DNA of 64,000 nt from Lunularia cruciata (taxonomy: Eukaryota; Streptophyta; Marchantiopsida; Lunulariales; Lunulariaceae), in NCBI GenBank assembly GCA_948567375.1, contig OX419756.1, positions 18,419,001 to 18,483,000 on the forward strand, given 5' to 3'. The notes beneath the pieces are model-generated. The model was not told where the DNA came from and did no database searches. It was given only the letters and a program-made list of their open reading frames with translations. This document shows, piece by piece, positions 43,253 through 54,627 of this stretch. Position numbers and translations under genes: made by a program. Position 1 is the stretch's first letter. Each line of letters opens with the position of its first letter.

Positions 43253-45108
43253 TATGACAACCCGGCAAATATCACTTTTGTGGTAATCAAGTAAGTAAAG
43301 TTTGTTCCCGCAGAGATACGAGTTAGAATTGGTCAAATACAAAGTCAAACAGTAACATGTAGTTCTTCTTGAGTTCTTCTTTAGTCTCTCAGGTAGAAAC
43401 TACACCCAGAAGAGAGTAACAAGCACTGATTTGCAGTCTTGTCACGAAGTCACACTCCTTAATCACAACTCCATCAAATCTTTCCAAACAATCTTGATTG
43501 TGATGATTCATGCTCTCCTGAAAATGGCACTTCACTGCAAAACGACTTTGCCTCAGAATTGTGTTCCACCCCTCCATTGAAGGCACAACTTCCTTGATCA
43601 AAATTGCTTCACATCAACTTTGCACTACACTCACAAATGCAGAATACTTCCAACACTACAATTCCTCTCAGATCTGTCAAGGCATTGCTCCGATTGCACT
43701 TCACTTAGGATCAAACACACAGAATGAAGATCAAGGCTCTGGAATCCAACATCCAACAAACACACTGACTTGCACTTCAAATTTCTTCAAACACTCACAA
43801 ACACAATCACAAAGTTGATACTCGAAATCAAGCTCAAGCGACGAGCACTACTTCACAGCACTTTGCTTTATCTATTCTCAAAAATTATGAGCACTGAACA
43901 ACATTTGATTGCGAATGCCACTCTTAAATAGTGAATCAATTGGCAGTTCTAACAACTATACCATTCTACAACAACTCTTCTAACTTGTAGATCCAAAATG
44001 ACAATGCAACCTTTCATATTTGTCTATTCAAAATTCAAATGGGTTTCTACTCTGATCCGATGTCTACTTCTTCTTTGGCTTTCAAACCCGAACCCAAAGT
44101 AACTTCCTAATATTCTATCCTCGGGTTTCATATCTTCTACTTCTTCTACCAATTCCAACAATTCTCTTTCCTGATCTGAAATTCCACTAGTGGGTAATCT
44201 ATCTAACTCCTTATCTCCCAACCCACTCTTCTCTAATGTCTCCATTGGTAACTCCGAAGACATTTGTACTCCTACGTTATTTACTTCGGGTTTTGTTTGA
44301 ACATCTTTCCAAAGCTTTTCCATCTCTATTTTCACTAAGTCTAATCTAATTGAAATGTTGTCTTCTACTTCTAATATCTTCCTGTCTACCTAAGTTCTGA
44401 GACTAATCAACAAGGGGTTCATATCTGTGTCTTTCACTTGTCTTTGCCTTGTCTCCTGCACCAACAACTTCAACTCGTGCAGCCTCGTCTCCTCAATCCA
44501 AATACTGGCTTCTCTACTTAGCATCGCATTCATTCTAACGACAATTTCCTTCATTGGCTCCAATCTGGTCTTCCTCTCTCACTCTCAATCTGCAAGCCAG
44601 TCCTCTCTGTACATGTACATTGCCAACTCCCCCTCAAACTCAGCTTTCACCGTCTCGACATTTTCACCGTCTCGACATTTCACTCGACATTTTGTCGTTG
44701 CAAGTTCAATTTTTATAGAGATGTGCTTCTTTGTCTTCCGTCACTTTGAGTTTCTATCAAGAAATCACACCTCCGGCATGCACTTGTCACTGTCAATAAA
44801 CCTTCACGCGTATGGGCTGCCAGTTTTTAAACGGCCCCTGCTTGAATTTCTTGCCCCGACAAAAGGTTGTTAGACTGTCTTTGCCTCGGGTTGAGCTCCC
44901 CCCCCCCCAATACAAAGACATTTTACTTTGGGTTGTATGCTGACAGGGCATTTTTGAGTACTTTGCCTTATGACCTTAAGTCACTTTACTTTGGGTTTCA
45001 CCCCGAAGACTCTTTTCTTTGCCTTCTTTGGCCATACAGGTGCAATCCGACTTCTCTATACACTTCTTCTCCTTTATTTTGAAAAAAACAAAAAATGTGG
45101 GCACCACA
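43253..45108 (-). repeat. 3' LTR of the minus type II element, internally deleted
   Basis: 1856 bp against 3782 bp for the solo LTR. The missing 1.9 kb is the N-terminal two thirds of orfX and some leader; the junction lies at 44645-44700, where TTCACCGTCTCGACAT is repeated twice. The C-terminal part of orfX remains at 44640-44024 (EETRLHELKLLVQETRQRQ, GISDQERELLELVEE), with a stop near 44391. A run of 13 C occurs at about 44888. Confidence 0.8.
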
Positions 45109-45122
45109 TACCCCCTCCCTCA
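45109..45122 (-). promoter_or_regulatory. polypurine tract of the minus type II element
   Basis: The inverse reads GAGGGAGGGGGTA, directly before TGTGGTGCCC, the LTR start. Confidence 0.8.
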
Positions 45123-47861
45123 AATGTGAGCATCCATGCAAACATAGACCTTGGGTGTTTTAGAAACTTCCAAGTCTATAGTCCAATATCTTTGAACTCT
45201 CCACCCGTTTACTCGAGTGGCAAAAGGATTTCCTTCCAAGTCTACAAGCTGCATGGACCCATTGTCATAAAGATGAAGAACTCGATAGGGACCCATCCAT
45301 CTCAAATGCAACTTGCCTGGAAAAAATATTTGGTGATTGTCATATAACAAAACCAAATCTCCTTCACGTACAACCACAGGCTTGATTCTCTTATCGTGCC
45401 TGACTTTCCTCTGTGCTTGTACTTCTTTCGTGGTTTGCATTTCTTTGTCTCTTTTCTCTTCTAACCAGCAATACTATTGATGAATCCAAAGATCTAGTCT
45501 GTTGATGAATCCAAAGATCCTGACTTTCTTCTTCCAACATTCATTCTTTGCAAAGAACCCGATATGGCGGCACTTCAAATTCAACAGGCAGTATGGGATG
45601 CAAGCCATATGTCAAGAAGTATGGAGTTTGTTTGGTTGTAATATTTTCTGCCATTTGATATGCCCACAATGCGGCTGGTAATTTTGTATCCCAATCATAG
45701 GCATAATTGACAGTCACCTTATTCAAAATTTTACAAAGTAACCCATTTTCTTTTTCCATTAAGCCATTTGCTTTTGGGTTATAAGGAGTCGTCTTCCGAT
45801 GTTAAATCTGAAAGTACTTGGTTGACCTTCCATTACAGAGTTCAAAAAATGTGTTCCTCGGTCATTGACCAATTCTAGAGGACACCCATATCGGGAGATG
45901 ATGTTTTGAAAGAAAAATTCCGCCACCGTTTCAGCATCATCTCAACGAGTTGCTTCAGCTTTGACCATCTTGGTAGCATAGTCAGTGCAAACCAAAATGT
46001 ATTGCTTTCTTGTGACTCGGGTCACTGGTTGAATGGGACCCACAAAATCAATCCCCCATTTCTCAAATGGGGCCAAAGGCAAAATTGGTCTCAACGGCCA
46101 TTGAGAAGTAGCCGTCGGCTTCCCCGTTCTCTGACAAGCATCACAGCTTTGGATATGAGCATGACCATCTTTGTACATTGTAGGCCACCAATACCCTGCT
46201 TAAATAATTTTCTTTACATTATTCTTCATAGCATAATGTCCTCTTGATGCTTTGGAGTGTAAAGATTCAATCACTCCTCCTACTTTGTATGTCTCCAAGC
46301 ATCGCCGAAGTACTTCATCTTTGCCCATCTTAAATAAAATGTTGTGTTTAAGCTGGTACGGCCCTCTTTTTGTGAGAAAGACTGCCTGCTGTTCCGGGTC
46401 CATCCCCTCAAGACAATGGAGAGTATTCAGATAATTATATTCAGCTACATACCTCGTACTTTGCATTGCTGATAAGTGATACAACTCTTTGTCAGGGAAC
46501 CAATCGTCAATTTCCCACTCCTGGTCTTGAGTCTCTAACCTGGACAAGAAGTCCGCATTCAAATGCAAAGCTCCCTTCCTTACTTGTACAGTATATGTGA
46601 ACTCTTCTAACAACAAGATCTATCTTGCAATTCGCTCTGATAAATCTGCCTTCTTGACCAAATGTTGCAATGCGTAATGGTCAACATAGAAGACAAATTC
46701 ATATCCCAACAAATAATGACAAAATTTCTTGCAGGCATACACCATTCCGAGGGCTTCTCTTTCAGTTGTCAAATAGTTCTTTTCAGAAATTGAAAGTTGT
46801 CGGCTGGCATGATACACCGGGTAGTCCTTCTTCTTCTCGTCCTTCTAACTTAAGACGACTCCAATGGCCATGGACAAAGTGTCCACATATACATGAAAAG
46901 GGACGTCCCAATTCGGGGCCCTCATTACTGGTGCTTCAACCAGCTTCTTCTTCAACACCTAGAAAGCTTCTTCTTGATTTGCTTCCCACAGATAGTCTTC
47001 AGATTTCTTCAGAAGCTTTGTAAGTGGTGCAGCAAGCACTGCATAGTTTGACACGAAGCGTCTGTAATATCCGACATGTCCCAAGAAGGCTCTCAGCTCC
47101 CGGACTTTCTTCGGGGATTCCAAAGCTGTAATTATCTTGACCTTCTCAACATCTACTTCAATACCTTGGCTTGACACCCGATGCCCCAGAAGAATTCCCT
47201 CCTTCATTGCGAAGAAGCATTTCTCCGGGTGTAATGACAAGCCGGCAAAACGACACCTTTCAAAAGTTTGGCAAAGGTAGTCTAAATGTACATCTCTTTG
47301 CCTAAACACACAAAAGTCATCAATGAAAACTTCCACAAATTTGCATAGGAAATCTTTGAAGATTGAATTCATCATCCGCTGGAAAGTAGCGGGGGCATTA
47401 CACAACCCAAAGGGCATTTGATTGTAAGTGAAAGTGCCCCAATTGATCGTGAATGTAGTTTTATCCTTGTCTTCTTCTCGAATGGATACTTGATTGTACA
47501 CTGAAAATCCATCGAGAAAACTATAACAAGGATGCCCCGCTATCTGATCTAAAATTGTATCGGTAAAAGGCAAAGGATGATGATCTTTCCTCGTGACTGC
47601 GTTCAACTTTCAGAAGTCTTGGCACACTCGGATCTTCCCTGTTTTCTTCTTCGGGACAATGATAATGGGGGAGACCTATTCACTGCTTAAGACAGGGAAG
47701 ATGATTCCGGCCCCTAAGTACTTGTCGATTTCATCTTTCACCAAAAGCAAGTACTTTGGGTTCAGGCGGTATTGTCGCTGCCAAACCGGAATTGCACCTT
47801 CAACAAGATCAATTCGGTGTTCTCCGAATTCTTGTGGAAAACTCGGCATTTGATCAATCAA
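45123..47861 (-). pseudogene. type II pol (RT, RNase H, integrase), minus copy
   Basis: Reverse transcriptase, RNase H and integrase of a Ty3/gypsy element. RT: YRLNPKYLLLVKDEIDKYL, LPFTDTILDQIAGHPC, FLDGFSVYNQV (catalytic Asp of motif A kept), LCNAPATFQRMMNSIF and VFIDDFCVF (catalytic pair), then GYYRRFVSNYA near 47050. RNase H: YVDTLSMAIGVV, TEREALGMVYACKKF, YVDHYALQHL and HLNADFLSRL. Integrase: HIQSCDACQRTGK (end of the HHCC finger), EKWGIDFVGP, CTDYATKMVKAEAT, then a damaged second half. The C-terminus (45440-45120) has LHLRWMGPYRVLHLYDNGS. Nearly all blocks sit in one frame with about seven stops; 45759-45541 has slipped to another frame. Catalytic residues are mostly preserved. Confidence 0.85.
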
Positions 47862-48937
47862 TCAGGCAAATACATCCTGGAATTTTATAAACAAGGTAGT
47901 GTATCTTGCCAACTCCTCTGAAGTACCTGTCTTCAAAATTTTTAAAATTTTTCCTTCAGTTAATAAAACATCTTGATAGTCATCGGGGTTGATGACTCCT
48001 TCAACGTGGCTTACTCGGCTTAACCTAAGGCAAGCGGCCATCAAACCTCCTTCCTCCAAGTCAAGTTCACCCGAGGCAAGGTCATATGGATCTTTGTCTT
48101 CAACATCCACCTCGTAGCATTCCAAGTAATTAACTTGGACTTTGTCTTCGGATTCATCTGAGGACGAAGACGATGAGTCTTTGGATTCGTCTTCCTCTCT
48201 TCCAACGAACTTGTTTCCCCAAGATGGGGAACCTTCGTCCAACTCATAGTCACCAGCTTCTGATCTTCAGACGAAATGTCCTTAAATCTTAACTTCTGCT
48301 GATGCCAATCAACCACGACTTGGGCATTGTAGAACCAGGGTTTGCAGATCAATAGAGGGTAACCAGTCTTTGTCATTGGTCGCAACACGATGTAGTTCAA
48401 CTTGAAGGGTACCCCTCCAATGATCGTGGTAATGTTTGACAGCATGCCCAATGGCCGTCTCCTGGTTTGGTCTGCAAACTTCAACACTCGAGGTGTTGGT
48501 TCAAATGTGTGATACCCGAGTCGATTCGCAATATCCTCAGTCATGACATTCACACCGGACCCAGAGTTGATGAGTATTGATGTGATCATGCACCTTGCAA
48601 TCTCCGCATCTACCTCGGGAGATCCCAAATCTTCTTGTTCAATACGATAGATAGCATACAGGTCCTTCTTTGACATCGACCTCACCTTCTTGAGGGCCAA
48701 ATTCAGCTGTCTCTTGTACAGCTTGTTATCTTCCCACAACTGCTTGAATGTAACATTGGCATTTGTGGCTGCCAAATCTGCTACAATATTGTATTGGGGT
48801 ACTCCTCCCAATTTCACCGTCTTCGCTTTCGGCTTCGGGTCCGAAGTCTCTCCATGTTCCCTCTTGACTTCGGGACGCTTCAAAATGGTAACGGGCTTGC
48901 CAACGGCCTTAACCCGATGTTCCTTGGGTTGGCCCAC
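47862..48937 (-). pseudogene. type II protease region and acidic linker, minus copy
   Basis: 298 codons of the gag-protease frame (48937-48041), then an overlapping frame from 48242 that leads into RT. The retropepsin-like core reads ILINSGSGVNVMTEDIANRLG; the catalytic Asp of DSG is Asn here, whereas the diverged fragment at 54.4 kb keeps it (LIDYGS). Upstream is TFKQLWEDNKLYKRQLNLAL. The downstream block is YPLLICKPWFYNAQVVVDW. A one-base shift near 48240 leads to the acidic linker with SSSSSSDESEDK, which connects to RT. Confidence 0.75.
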
Positions 48938-48943
48938 CTCGGC

Positions 48944-51190
48944 TCAGATCAGACCCTTTACTTTGGATCGGATGTCCGCCGGAAAAACTGGAGAATTTGT
49001 CTTCGTCTCCTCTTCCAAACTTAGTTCCCGAGTATTGAGTCGTGCCTCCTTTAGTTCTTTCTGCAAGGCTTTAGCTTTGGCTTTTGCAAGGATCTTTTCC
49101 TCCTTGGCAGAAAGAATTGCTTTTGGGTGCAGTCTCTTTGCCTTTCTGGAAGACGACGAGGTCGTACTCAGTTCTTTGGAATCACGCTTCTTCTTGCTGG
49201 AGAGTGTCTCAACTTTCAAAATTTCAAGGTCCGGCCATTCTCCTTCCGAGGCCAAACTCCCTTCTTGAGGTCTTTCTTCCTCAAGAGTAATACAATTTAT
49301 ATTAGTATCCCCCTTTGGCTGAAGTGTTGCACGCTCAGTGGGGGTCTGTACATACTTTACAGGCGGCTTTAGGTTTGGTGGGTGAGGGCATTGGTTGCTC
49401 GTATGCCCCGATCCTTTACAATTTCCGCACAAGAGAACGTACCCAATTTGCCTTCTTGGCTTGGGAGAGTTTGGAGACCAATGTCCCATCGAGCCACAAT
49501 TATAACATGCTCCGAGTGTAACATTCTGAGGCCAATACTGGTTGCTCATTGGTGGTCTTCGTGGAAGAACATTGGGGTTATACTCCCTGGGTCCATACCT
49601 CGGACCTTGATAACATGTGCTTGCTTGAGGCTGTACTTCTTGCGTTTGGTACACAGCCTCATCGTCCTCGTCTCGGTTCCATCCCAAAACCCAATCAATT
49701 TGTTGCACCGGGAATGCATTACGAGTATTGCATTTTGTGTTGGCGTGGCCTGATTTTCCACATGCAATGCACCATACATTAGATCTTCCAAACACTGGGG
49801 CCTTCCTTCAATCTTTGGCCCCAATCATCTGGATCTTGAAATCCGAGAACTCCTTGATGAGTGCATCCAACTTGGTATCCGCCTTATTTACACTCTTTGC
49901 AGGAGGAGTCATTGGTTTCTTGCCTCCACGTCTTCTTACTTGTCTTGGCTTTGATTCTTCTTTGGATTCTGAAGAAGAGCTCAAAGACGTGGAGGATTCT
50001 TCCGAAGAAGGGGATGTACTGCGCAAAGCTCTCCTTCTAGGCTTCTTGCCTTTCTTCTCCCAATTTCTCCGGTGACCGGAACAATGAGAGTGAGCCGCTT
50101 CGTAACGAGCAACATGTTTGAGTACTTTGTCCAGGGAAGTTACATTCCTCTCCCTTGCAAAGATTCGTATCTCTGGTGACAGTCCCCCAAGGAACCAGGT
50201 AATGGCTTGGGCATCGGAGTAACCCACCACCCCTGATTGCTTGGGAACTCGGTTCAATAGTGCCATGAACCGCTTAGAGTAGTCTCTCAACTTCTCCTTC
50301 TTGCCTTGGTCCAAATCGTTGAGTGCCGTGAAGACACTCGTGTCGTAATCAACCTCCCGGAATCATTCCAGGAAGTTGTTTCTCAAGTCTGCCCAGTCCG
50401 CTGGTACAAACCCCTCCTGGGTCACATGAGTGTACCAGCTCTGAGCTTTCTTGCGGAGCAAACTTGGGAAAATTCTTAGTCGGTGCGTCGAGTCATGCTC
50501 CTTGTTAGCAAAGGAGATGACTTCAAATTCTTTGATGAATTTATTGGGGTCTTTGTCTTGTTCTGTCCCCTTGTACTTCTGATAGGCTTGTCGGATGAAA
50601 GGCAGCAAAGTCATTGTTCGATGCACTAGGATCGGCTGAGGTAGAGTTGAACTTGGCGGATCTGAAGGATTGGCTGGTATTGACGCCGTGTTGTCAGCCC
50701 AGGGATTCCAATTTGTCAAAATCAAGGTGGGGTCTTCTTCGACAATTTCTGCTATGAGGGAGTTGACTTCAACCCGAGTGGAAGATTCAGGATCAACACC
50801 TTCAATTGGCTCTTCAAAGTTCCTTTGAGACAACCGAGGAATCGTTCGTAGAAGATGTTGACACTCGTCTTTAGTAAGTGTTCGTGTTGTCTTGTCTCGA
50901 ACAAAGTTCTTCAAGGACACAACTTCCTTTACATCTCTAGGGGAAGTTGGTGTACTGGGCCGCAATGCATATGTTTGCCTACTCAATTCTTTCTTCTTCT
51001 TGGAAGAAGAGGGTAGCCTTGCCAACCGCCTTTGTGTTTCTTGTAGTCAAGTTCTCGTAGGGCTTCTTGCACTTCGTGAAGGAGTTGAAAATCCAACGCC
51101 TCTCATTCAGTTTCGTCCACGGTGGATGGGACGTTCAGACATTCATCTTCTTCACGCTGAAGTGCTCATATTTGAGCTCTCTCTTCACGT
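48944..51190 (-). pseudogene. type II gag, minus copy
   Basis: Starts near 51190 (equivalent to MSTLREQWEK of the plus copy), with early frame damage. 51025-50363 holds the linker and the front of the capsid domain (FIKEFEVISFANKEHDS, SWYTHVTQEGFVPADWADL). 50314-49808 holds LRDYSKRFMALLNRVPKQSG and ARERNVTSLDKVLKHVARYE. 49795-48944 holds three zinc knuckles, CIACGKSGHANTKC, CYNCGSMGHW (last Cys lost) and CGNCKGSGHTSNQC, followed by a Lys/Glu-rich segment (LAKAKAKALQKELKEARL). All three pieces share one frame with two stops between them, plus one stop before the protease region. Confidence 0.8.
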
Positions 51191-51273
51191 TGTTCTCTCG
51201 ATGCAGACATTCATATTGCATTGATACCCGGTTTCAAATTTGGCTTCATTTTCTTCCACTTCTGAGATTTGTA

Positions 51274-51291
51274 TCCCCGGCAGCAGCACCA
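51274..51291 (-). promoter_or_regulatory. primer binding site, tRNA-Asp type
   Basis: The inverse reads TGGTGCTGCTGCCGGGGA, 15 of 18 bases of the tRNA-Asp type site, 7 bp inside the LTR end at 51299. Confidence 0.75.
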
Positions 51292-51298
51292 AAAATCA

Positions 51299-51908
51299 TG
51301 CGACAACCCGACAAATATCACTTTTGCAGTAATTGGGTAAGTAAAGTTTGTCTCCCGCAGAGATACACATCAGAATTGGTCAAATACAAAGTCAAACAGT
51401 AACATGTAGTTCTTTTTGAGTTCTTCTTTAGTCTCTTAGGTAGAAACCACACCCAGAAGAGAGTAACAAGCACTAATTTGCAGTCTTGTCACAAATTCAC
51501 ACTCCTTAATCACAACTCCATCAAATCTTTCCAAACAATCTTGATTGTGATGATTCAGGCTCTCCCAAAAATATCACTTCACTTCAACACAACTTTGCCT
51601 TAGAAATGAGTTCCACCCCTCCACTGAAGGCACAACTTCCTCAATCAAAATTGCTTCACATCAACTTTGCACTGCACTCACAAATGCAGAATACTACCAA
51701 CACTACAATTCCTCTTAGATCTGTCAAGGCATTGCTCCGATTGCACTTCACTCAGGATCAAACACACAGAATGAAGATCAAGGTTGTGGAATCCAACATC
51801 CAACAAACACACTGACTTGCACTTTGAATTTCTTCAAACACTCTCAAACACAATCACAAAGTTGATACTTGGAATCAAGCTCAAGCGATGAGCACTGCTT
51901 CACATCAC
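51299..51908 (-). repeat. 5' LTR remnant of the minus type II element
   Basis: The terminal 610 bp of the LTR (starts TGCGACAACCCG), matching 43253-43860. It breaks off at about 51908, where type I RT begins. Only the part downstream of orfX is left. Confidence 0.85.
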
Positions 51909-53865
51909 TTACCTATTGCCATTCATTGATGAGATCTTGGAGGAGGTTGCAGGTCATGAGAGGTATAGTTTTGGAAATGGTGATAGTGGATATAACCAAA
52001 TTAAGATTGCACCGGAGCATTAACAACTCACCACATTCACCACACCTTGGGGAACTTACGCTTTCAAGGTCATGCCTTTTGGGCTTTGCAATGCTCCAGC
52101 CACATTCCAATGGTTCATGAACAAGGTATTTGAACCTTTCATTGGGAAATTTGTGAGAGACTTCATTGATGACTTTTGTGTCTATGGGAGCAAGGAGGAG
52201 CACTTTGAGCACCTAATCAAGTTCTTGCAACGCTTGGATGAGGCAATGCATCACTCAACTCCAAGAAGTGCATTTTTGGATGTGAAGAAGGTCTACTTTT
52301 GGGGCACATCATCTCCAAGGATGGAATAGCAATTGATCCTAAGAAGGTGAGGAAAATCTCAGACCTTCCATTCCCTTCAAGCTTGACAAAGTTACGCCAA
52401 TTCTTGGAGATGGTTGGATACTATAGGAGGTTCATCTTCTCATTTTCCAACAAGGCTTATGCATTGACCATCTACATGAAGAAGGGTGTAGATTACATGG
52501 TGATTTTGGAGGACAAGAAGGCTCTCAAAGCTTTTGAGGAGCTCAAGCAATCCCTTGTTGTAGCTCCAATTCTTGCTAAACCTGATTGGAGTAAGCCTTT
52601 CATCCTATACACTGATGTTTCTAATGTAGCTATAGGATGCACTCTTAGTCAATTAGACCAAGATGGGCATGATCATCCAATAGCTTATGCTAGTAGGCAG
52701 ATGGTTTCAGTAGAGAAGAACTTCTCTATCACGGAGAGAGAAGGGTTGGCAATGATCTTTGGTCTCAAGAAGTTTAGACACTACTTGATTGGAGGGAAAA
52801 CCACCATTGTCACATATCACAAGGCTTTGAAGTACAACTTCAACAAGCCTAATGTTGAAGGAAGACTAGCAAGGTGGATGATACTCTTGTCTGAGTATGA
52901 CTACAAGATTGAGGACATGCCAAGAAAGAAACATGCAAATGCTGATTTGTTATCTAGAGCCTGTGATCATGATGGAGATGAGCCAGTGGATGATTCTTTC
53001 CTGGATGAGGAGCTCATGACAATCTTAGTCACTCAAGAGGATCCAATGGAGTACAAGGAGATTGTGGATTTTGTGACAAGAGGTAACTATCAAGAAGAGA
53101 TGCATGCTAGGGAGAGGAAGGCACTTGCAGCAAGATCTAGACCTTACAAAATGGTGGAGGATATTCTTTTTCACCAAGGAGCAGATGGTCTACTTTGAAG
53201 AGCAGTGGGTAAGGAAGAGTCTATCCTACTCATAAAGGAGTTTCATGAAGGTTGAGTATGTGGAGGACACTTTGCAGGAAAGGTGACTGCTTTCAAGATT
53301 CTAGATGTAGGTTACCATTAGAGCGGGGTTTTCAAGGATTGTCTTGATTATTGCAAAACTTGTCATGTTTGTCAAGCTTTTGCTAGAAAGTCTACATCCA
53401 CTTCACCACTTAGATCAATTCTATTGCTGGGACCTTTTGAGAAGTGGGGAATTGATTTTGTAGGTCCTCTCAATAGAACCCCAAGGAACAATCGGTACAT
53501 TGTGGTAGTTACTGATTACCTTACCAAGTGGGTTGAGGCTAGACTATTGAGGGACAAGAATGAAGATGAAGTGGGTAGATTTCTTTATGAATGCATTATC
53601 ACTAGGTTTGGATGCACTTTGGAGTTGGTTTCTGATAGAGGAGGAGAGTTTACAATAAGCATTACTACAGCGATGATATGACATTTCTCTATCACACATA
53701 GAGTAACTACATCCTATAAGCCAAATTTCAATGACTTGGCAGAGAGAACCAATCAGACCTTGTGCATGATGTTGGCCAAAGATGCAGAAATGGAGGGGGC
53801 TAAACATCATTGGGACAAGAGGATTCATGCAATTTTGTGGGAGTATTGGACAACCATGAGAGTAC
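51909..53865 (+). pseudogene. type I pol (RT, RNase H, integrase), plus copy
   Basis: Continues the type I element after the insertion. RT starts at PLPFIDEILEEVAGHERYSF; motif A reads FGNGDSGYNQI (the Asp of FLDG changed to Asn); then LCNAPATFQWFMNKVF, RDFIDDFCVYGS and GYYRRFIFSFSN. RNase H (52600-52990): LYTDVSNVAIG, TEREGLAMIFGLKKF, a changed VTYHKAL where VTDHKAL is expected, and HANADLLSRA. Integrase (53420-53800): EKWGIDFVGPL, VTDYLTKWVEA, SDRGGEFT and AERTNQTL. The frame 52299-53198 is open for 299 codons; stops lie near 53198, 53255 and 53680. It ends in HWDKRIHAILWEYWTTM, where the sequence changes to a type II-like fragment. Confidence 0.8.
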
Positions 53866-54516
53866 TTCCACTTAGAGTGCTTCCACTTCCAAATGAGAGT
53901 ACTTCCACTTAGAGTGCATATACTCTTAAGGGAAGCAATGTGAGTGCTGCAACTAGTGGCACTTTGCCCAAATTTCCAAGCAATATTTGCCAAGAAATGC
54001 AGCATCTTCTATAGGAATAAATCCATGTCCTACAAGAGAAGGCCAAGCCTGAAGTAGGAGAGCAAAAGCAGCTACTAATGACAACACTACTATACTAGGA
54101 GAGTGTCCAGCCTCTAGTTGAGGCTAATGAATTGGATCCAAGGTACTAAAGTCAGCAGTGTAATTTTGAAGAAGAGATACTTGGCAAGAAGCAAAGAAAA
54201 GCAAGTATATTGGTAGATGTTACTCAACATGAAATTGTATTAGACTTAGCTTCAGCCAAAGAAAATATCACTTTCATGTAGTTGTGGGAAGATAACAAGC
54301 TCTACAAGTGTCAACTAGCATTGGCGCTTTGAAAGGTACAAAAGAGAAAACTACTTGATGTGCCAGCCATTTACAAGATAGAACTTGAAGACTTAGGCTC
54401 CCTAGAAGTAGAAATGGAATTCAAATGAAGTACGATCTAGTCCATACTTATTGATTATGGATCTAGGGTGAATGTGATGACAATAGGTCATAAGTTAGGA
54501 AATATTACTTTTGAAC
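53866..54516 (+). pseudogene. diverged type II-like gag-protease fragment
   Basis: Protein-level match to the type II protease region: NITFM.LWEDNKLYKCQLALAL near 54270-54330, YKIELEDLGSLEVE near 54375-54415 and LIDYGSRVNVM near 54445-54480, with several stops. It is clearly less similar than the two main type II copies are to each other, so it comes from an older or different subfamily. It keeps the protease Asp. Confidence 0.65.
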
Positions 54517-54627
54517 TCTAAGCCGGCCTGTCTCTCACTTACGATTAACCTTTGATGGCTATTATAGTAGCACACAATGGACTAAGAAGCAAACAACCAC
54601 AACTCCATCATACTCCTCCAAGGCTAA
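54517..54627 (-). repeat. fragment of type I LTR
   Basis: About 110 bp beginning near AGCCGGCCTGTCTCTCAC and ending CTCCTCCAAGGCTA, the first part of the inverse type I LTR. It is cut by the diverged type II LTR at 54628; the rest of this LTR is not found. Confidence 0.75.

Larger units (their letters stand above)
43253..51908 (-). mobile_element. Ty3/gypsy retrotransposon type II, minus copy, inserted in type I
   Basis: Read on minus: 5' LTR remnant 51908-51299, primer site 51291-51274, gag, protease, RT, RNase H, integrase, polypurine tract 45122-45109 and 3' LTR 45108-43253. The internal region (about 6.2 kb) is the most complete of this family in the window. Gag and protease share one frame with stops; pol is in a second frame from 48242. 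The 5' LTR has lost its first 3.2 kb together with about 480 bp of the host type I element. Confidence 0.85.
39076..53865 (+). mobile_element. Ty3/gypsy retrotransposon type I, plus copy, split by a type II element
   Basis: 5' LTR 39076-39766, primer site 39771-39789, two small ORFs, gag, and protease to 43252. The minus type II element (43253-51908) then intervenes. RT, RNase H and integrase resume at 51909 and break off at about 53865. About 480 bp (end of the protease region and start of RT) is missing at the right junction by comparison with the minus copy. No 3' LTR in plus orientation follows. It is inserted in orfX of the type II 3' LTR. Confidence 0.85.

Noticed and set aside
43253-44003. 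A 750-bp LTR for type II, ending at TGTCATTT
   Set aside because: The first reading placed orfX outside the LTR. The AGGAG duplication of the solo copy and the polypurine tract beside TGTGGTRCCC show the LTR extends past orfX to 3.78 kb.
44888-44900. Run of C as a functional site
   Set aside because: A homopolymer in a decayed LTR; most likely slippage or a sequencing artefact.
48690-49268. 192-codon plus-strand open frame
   Set aside because: Antisense to type II gag/protease, which has the recognisable domains; composition is that of a shadow frame.
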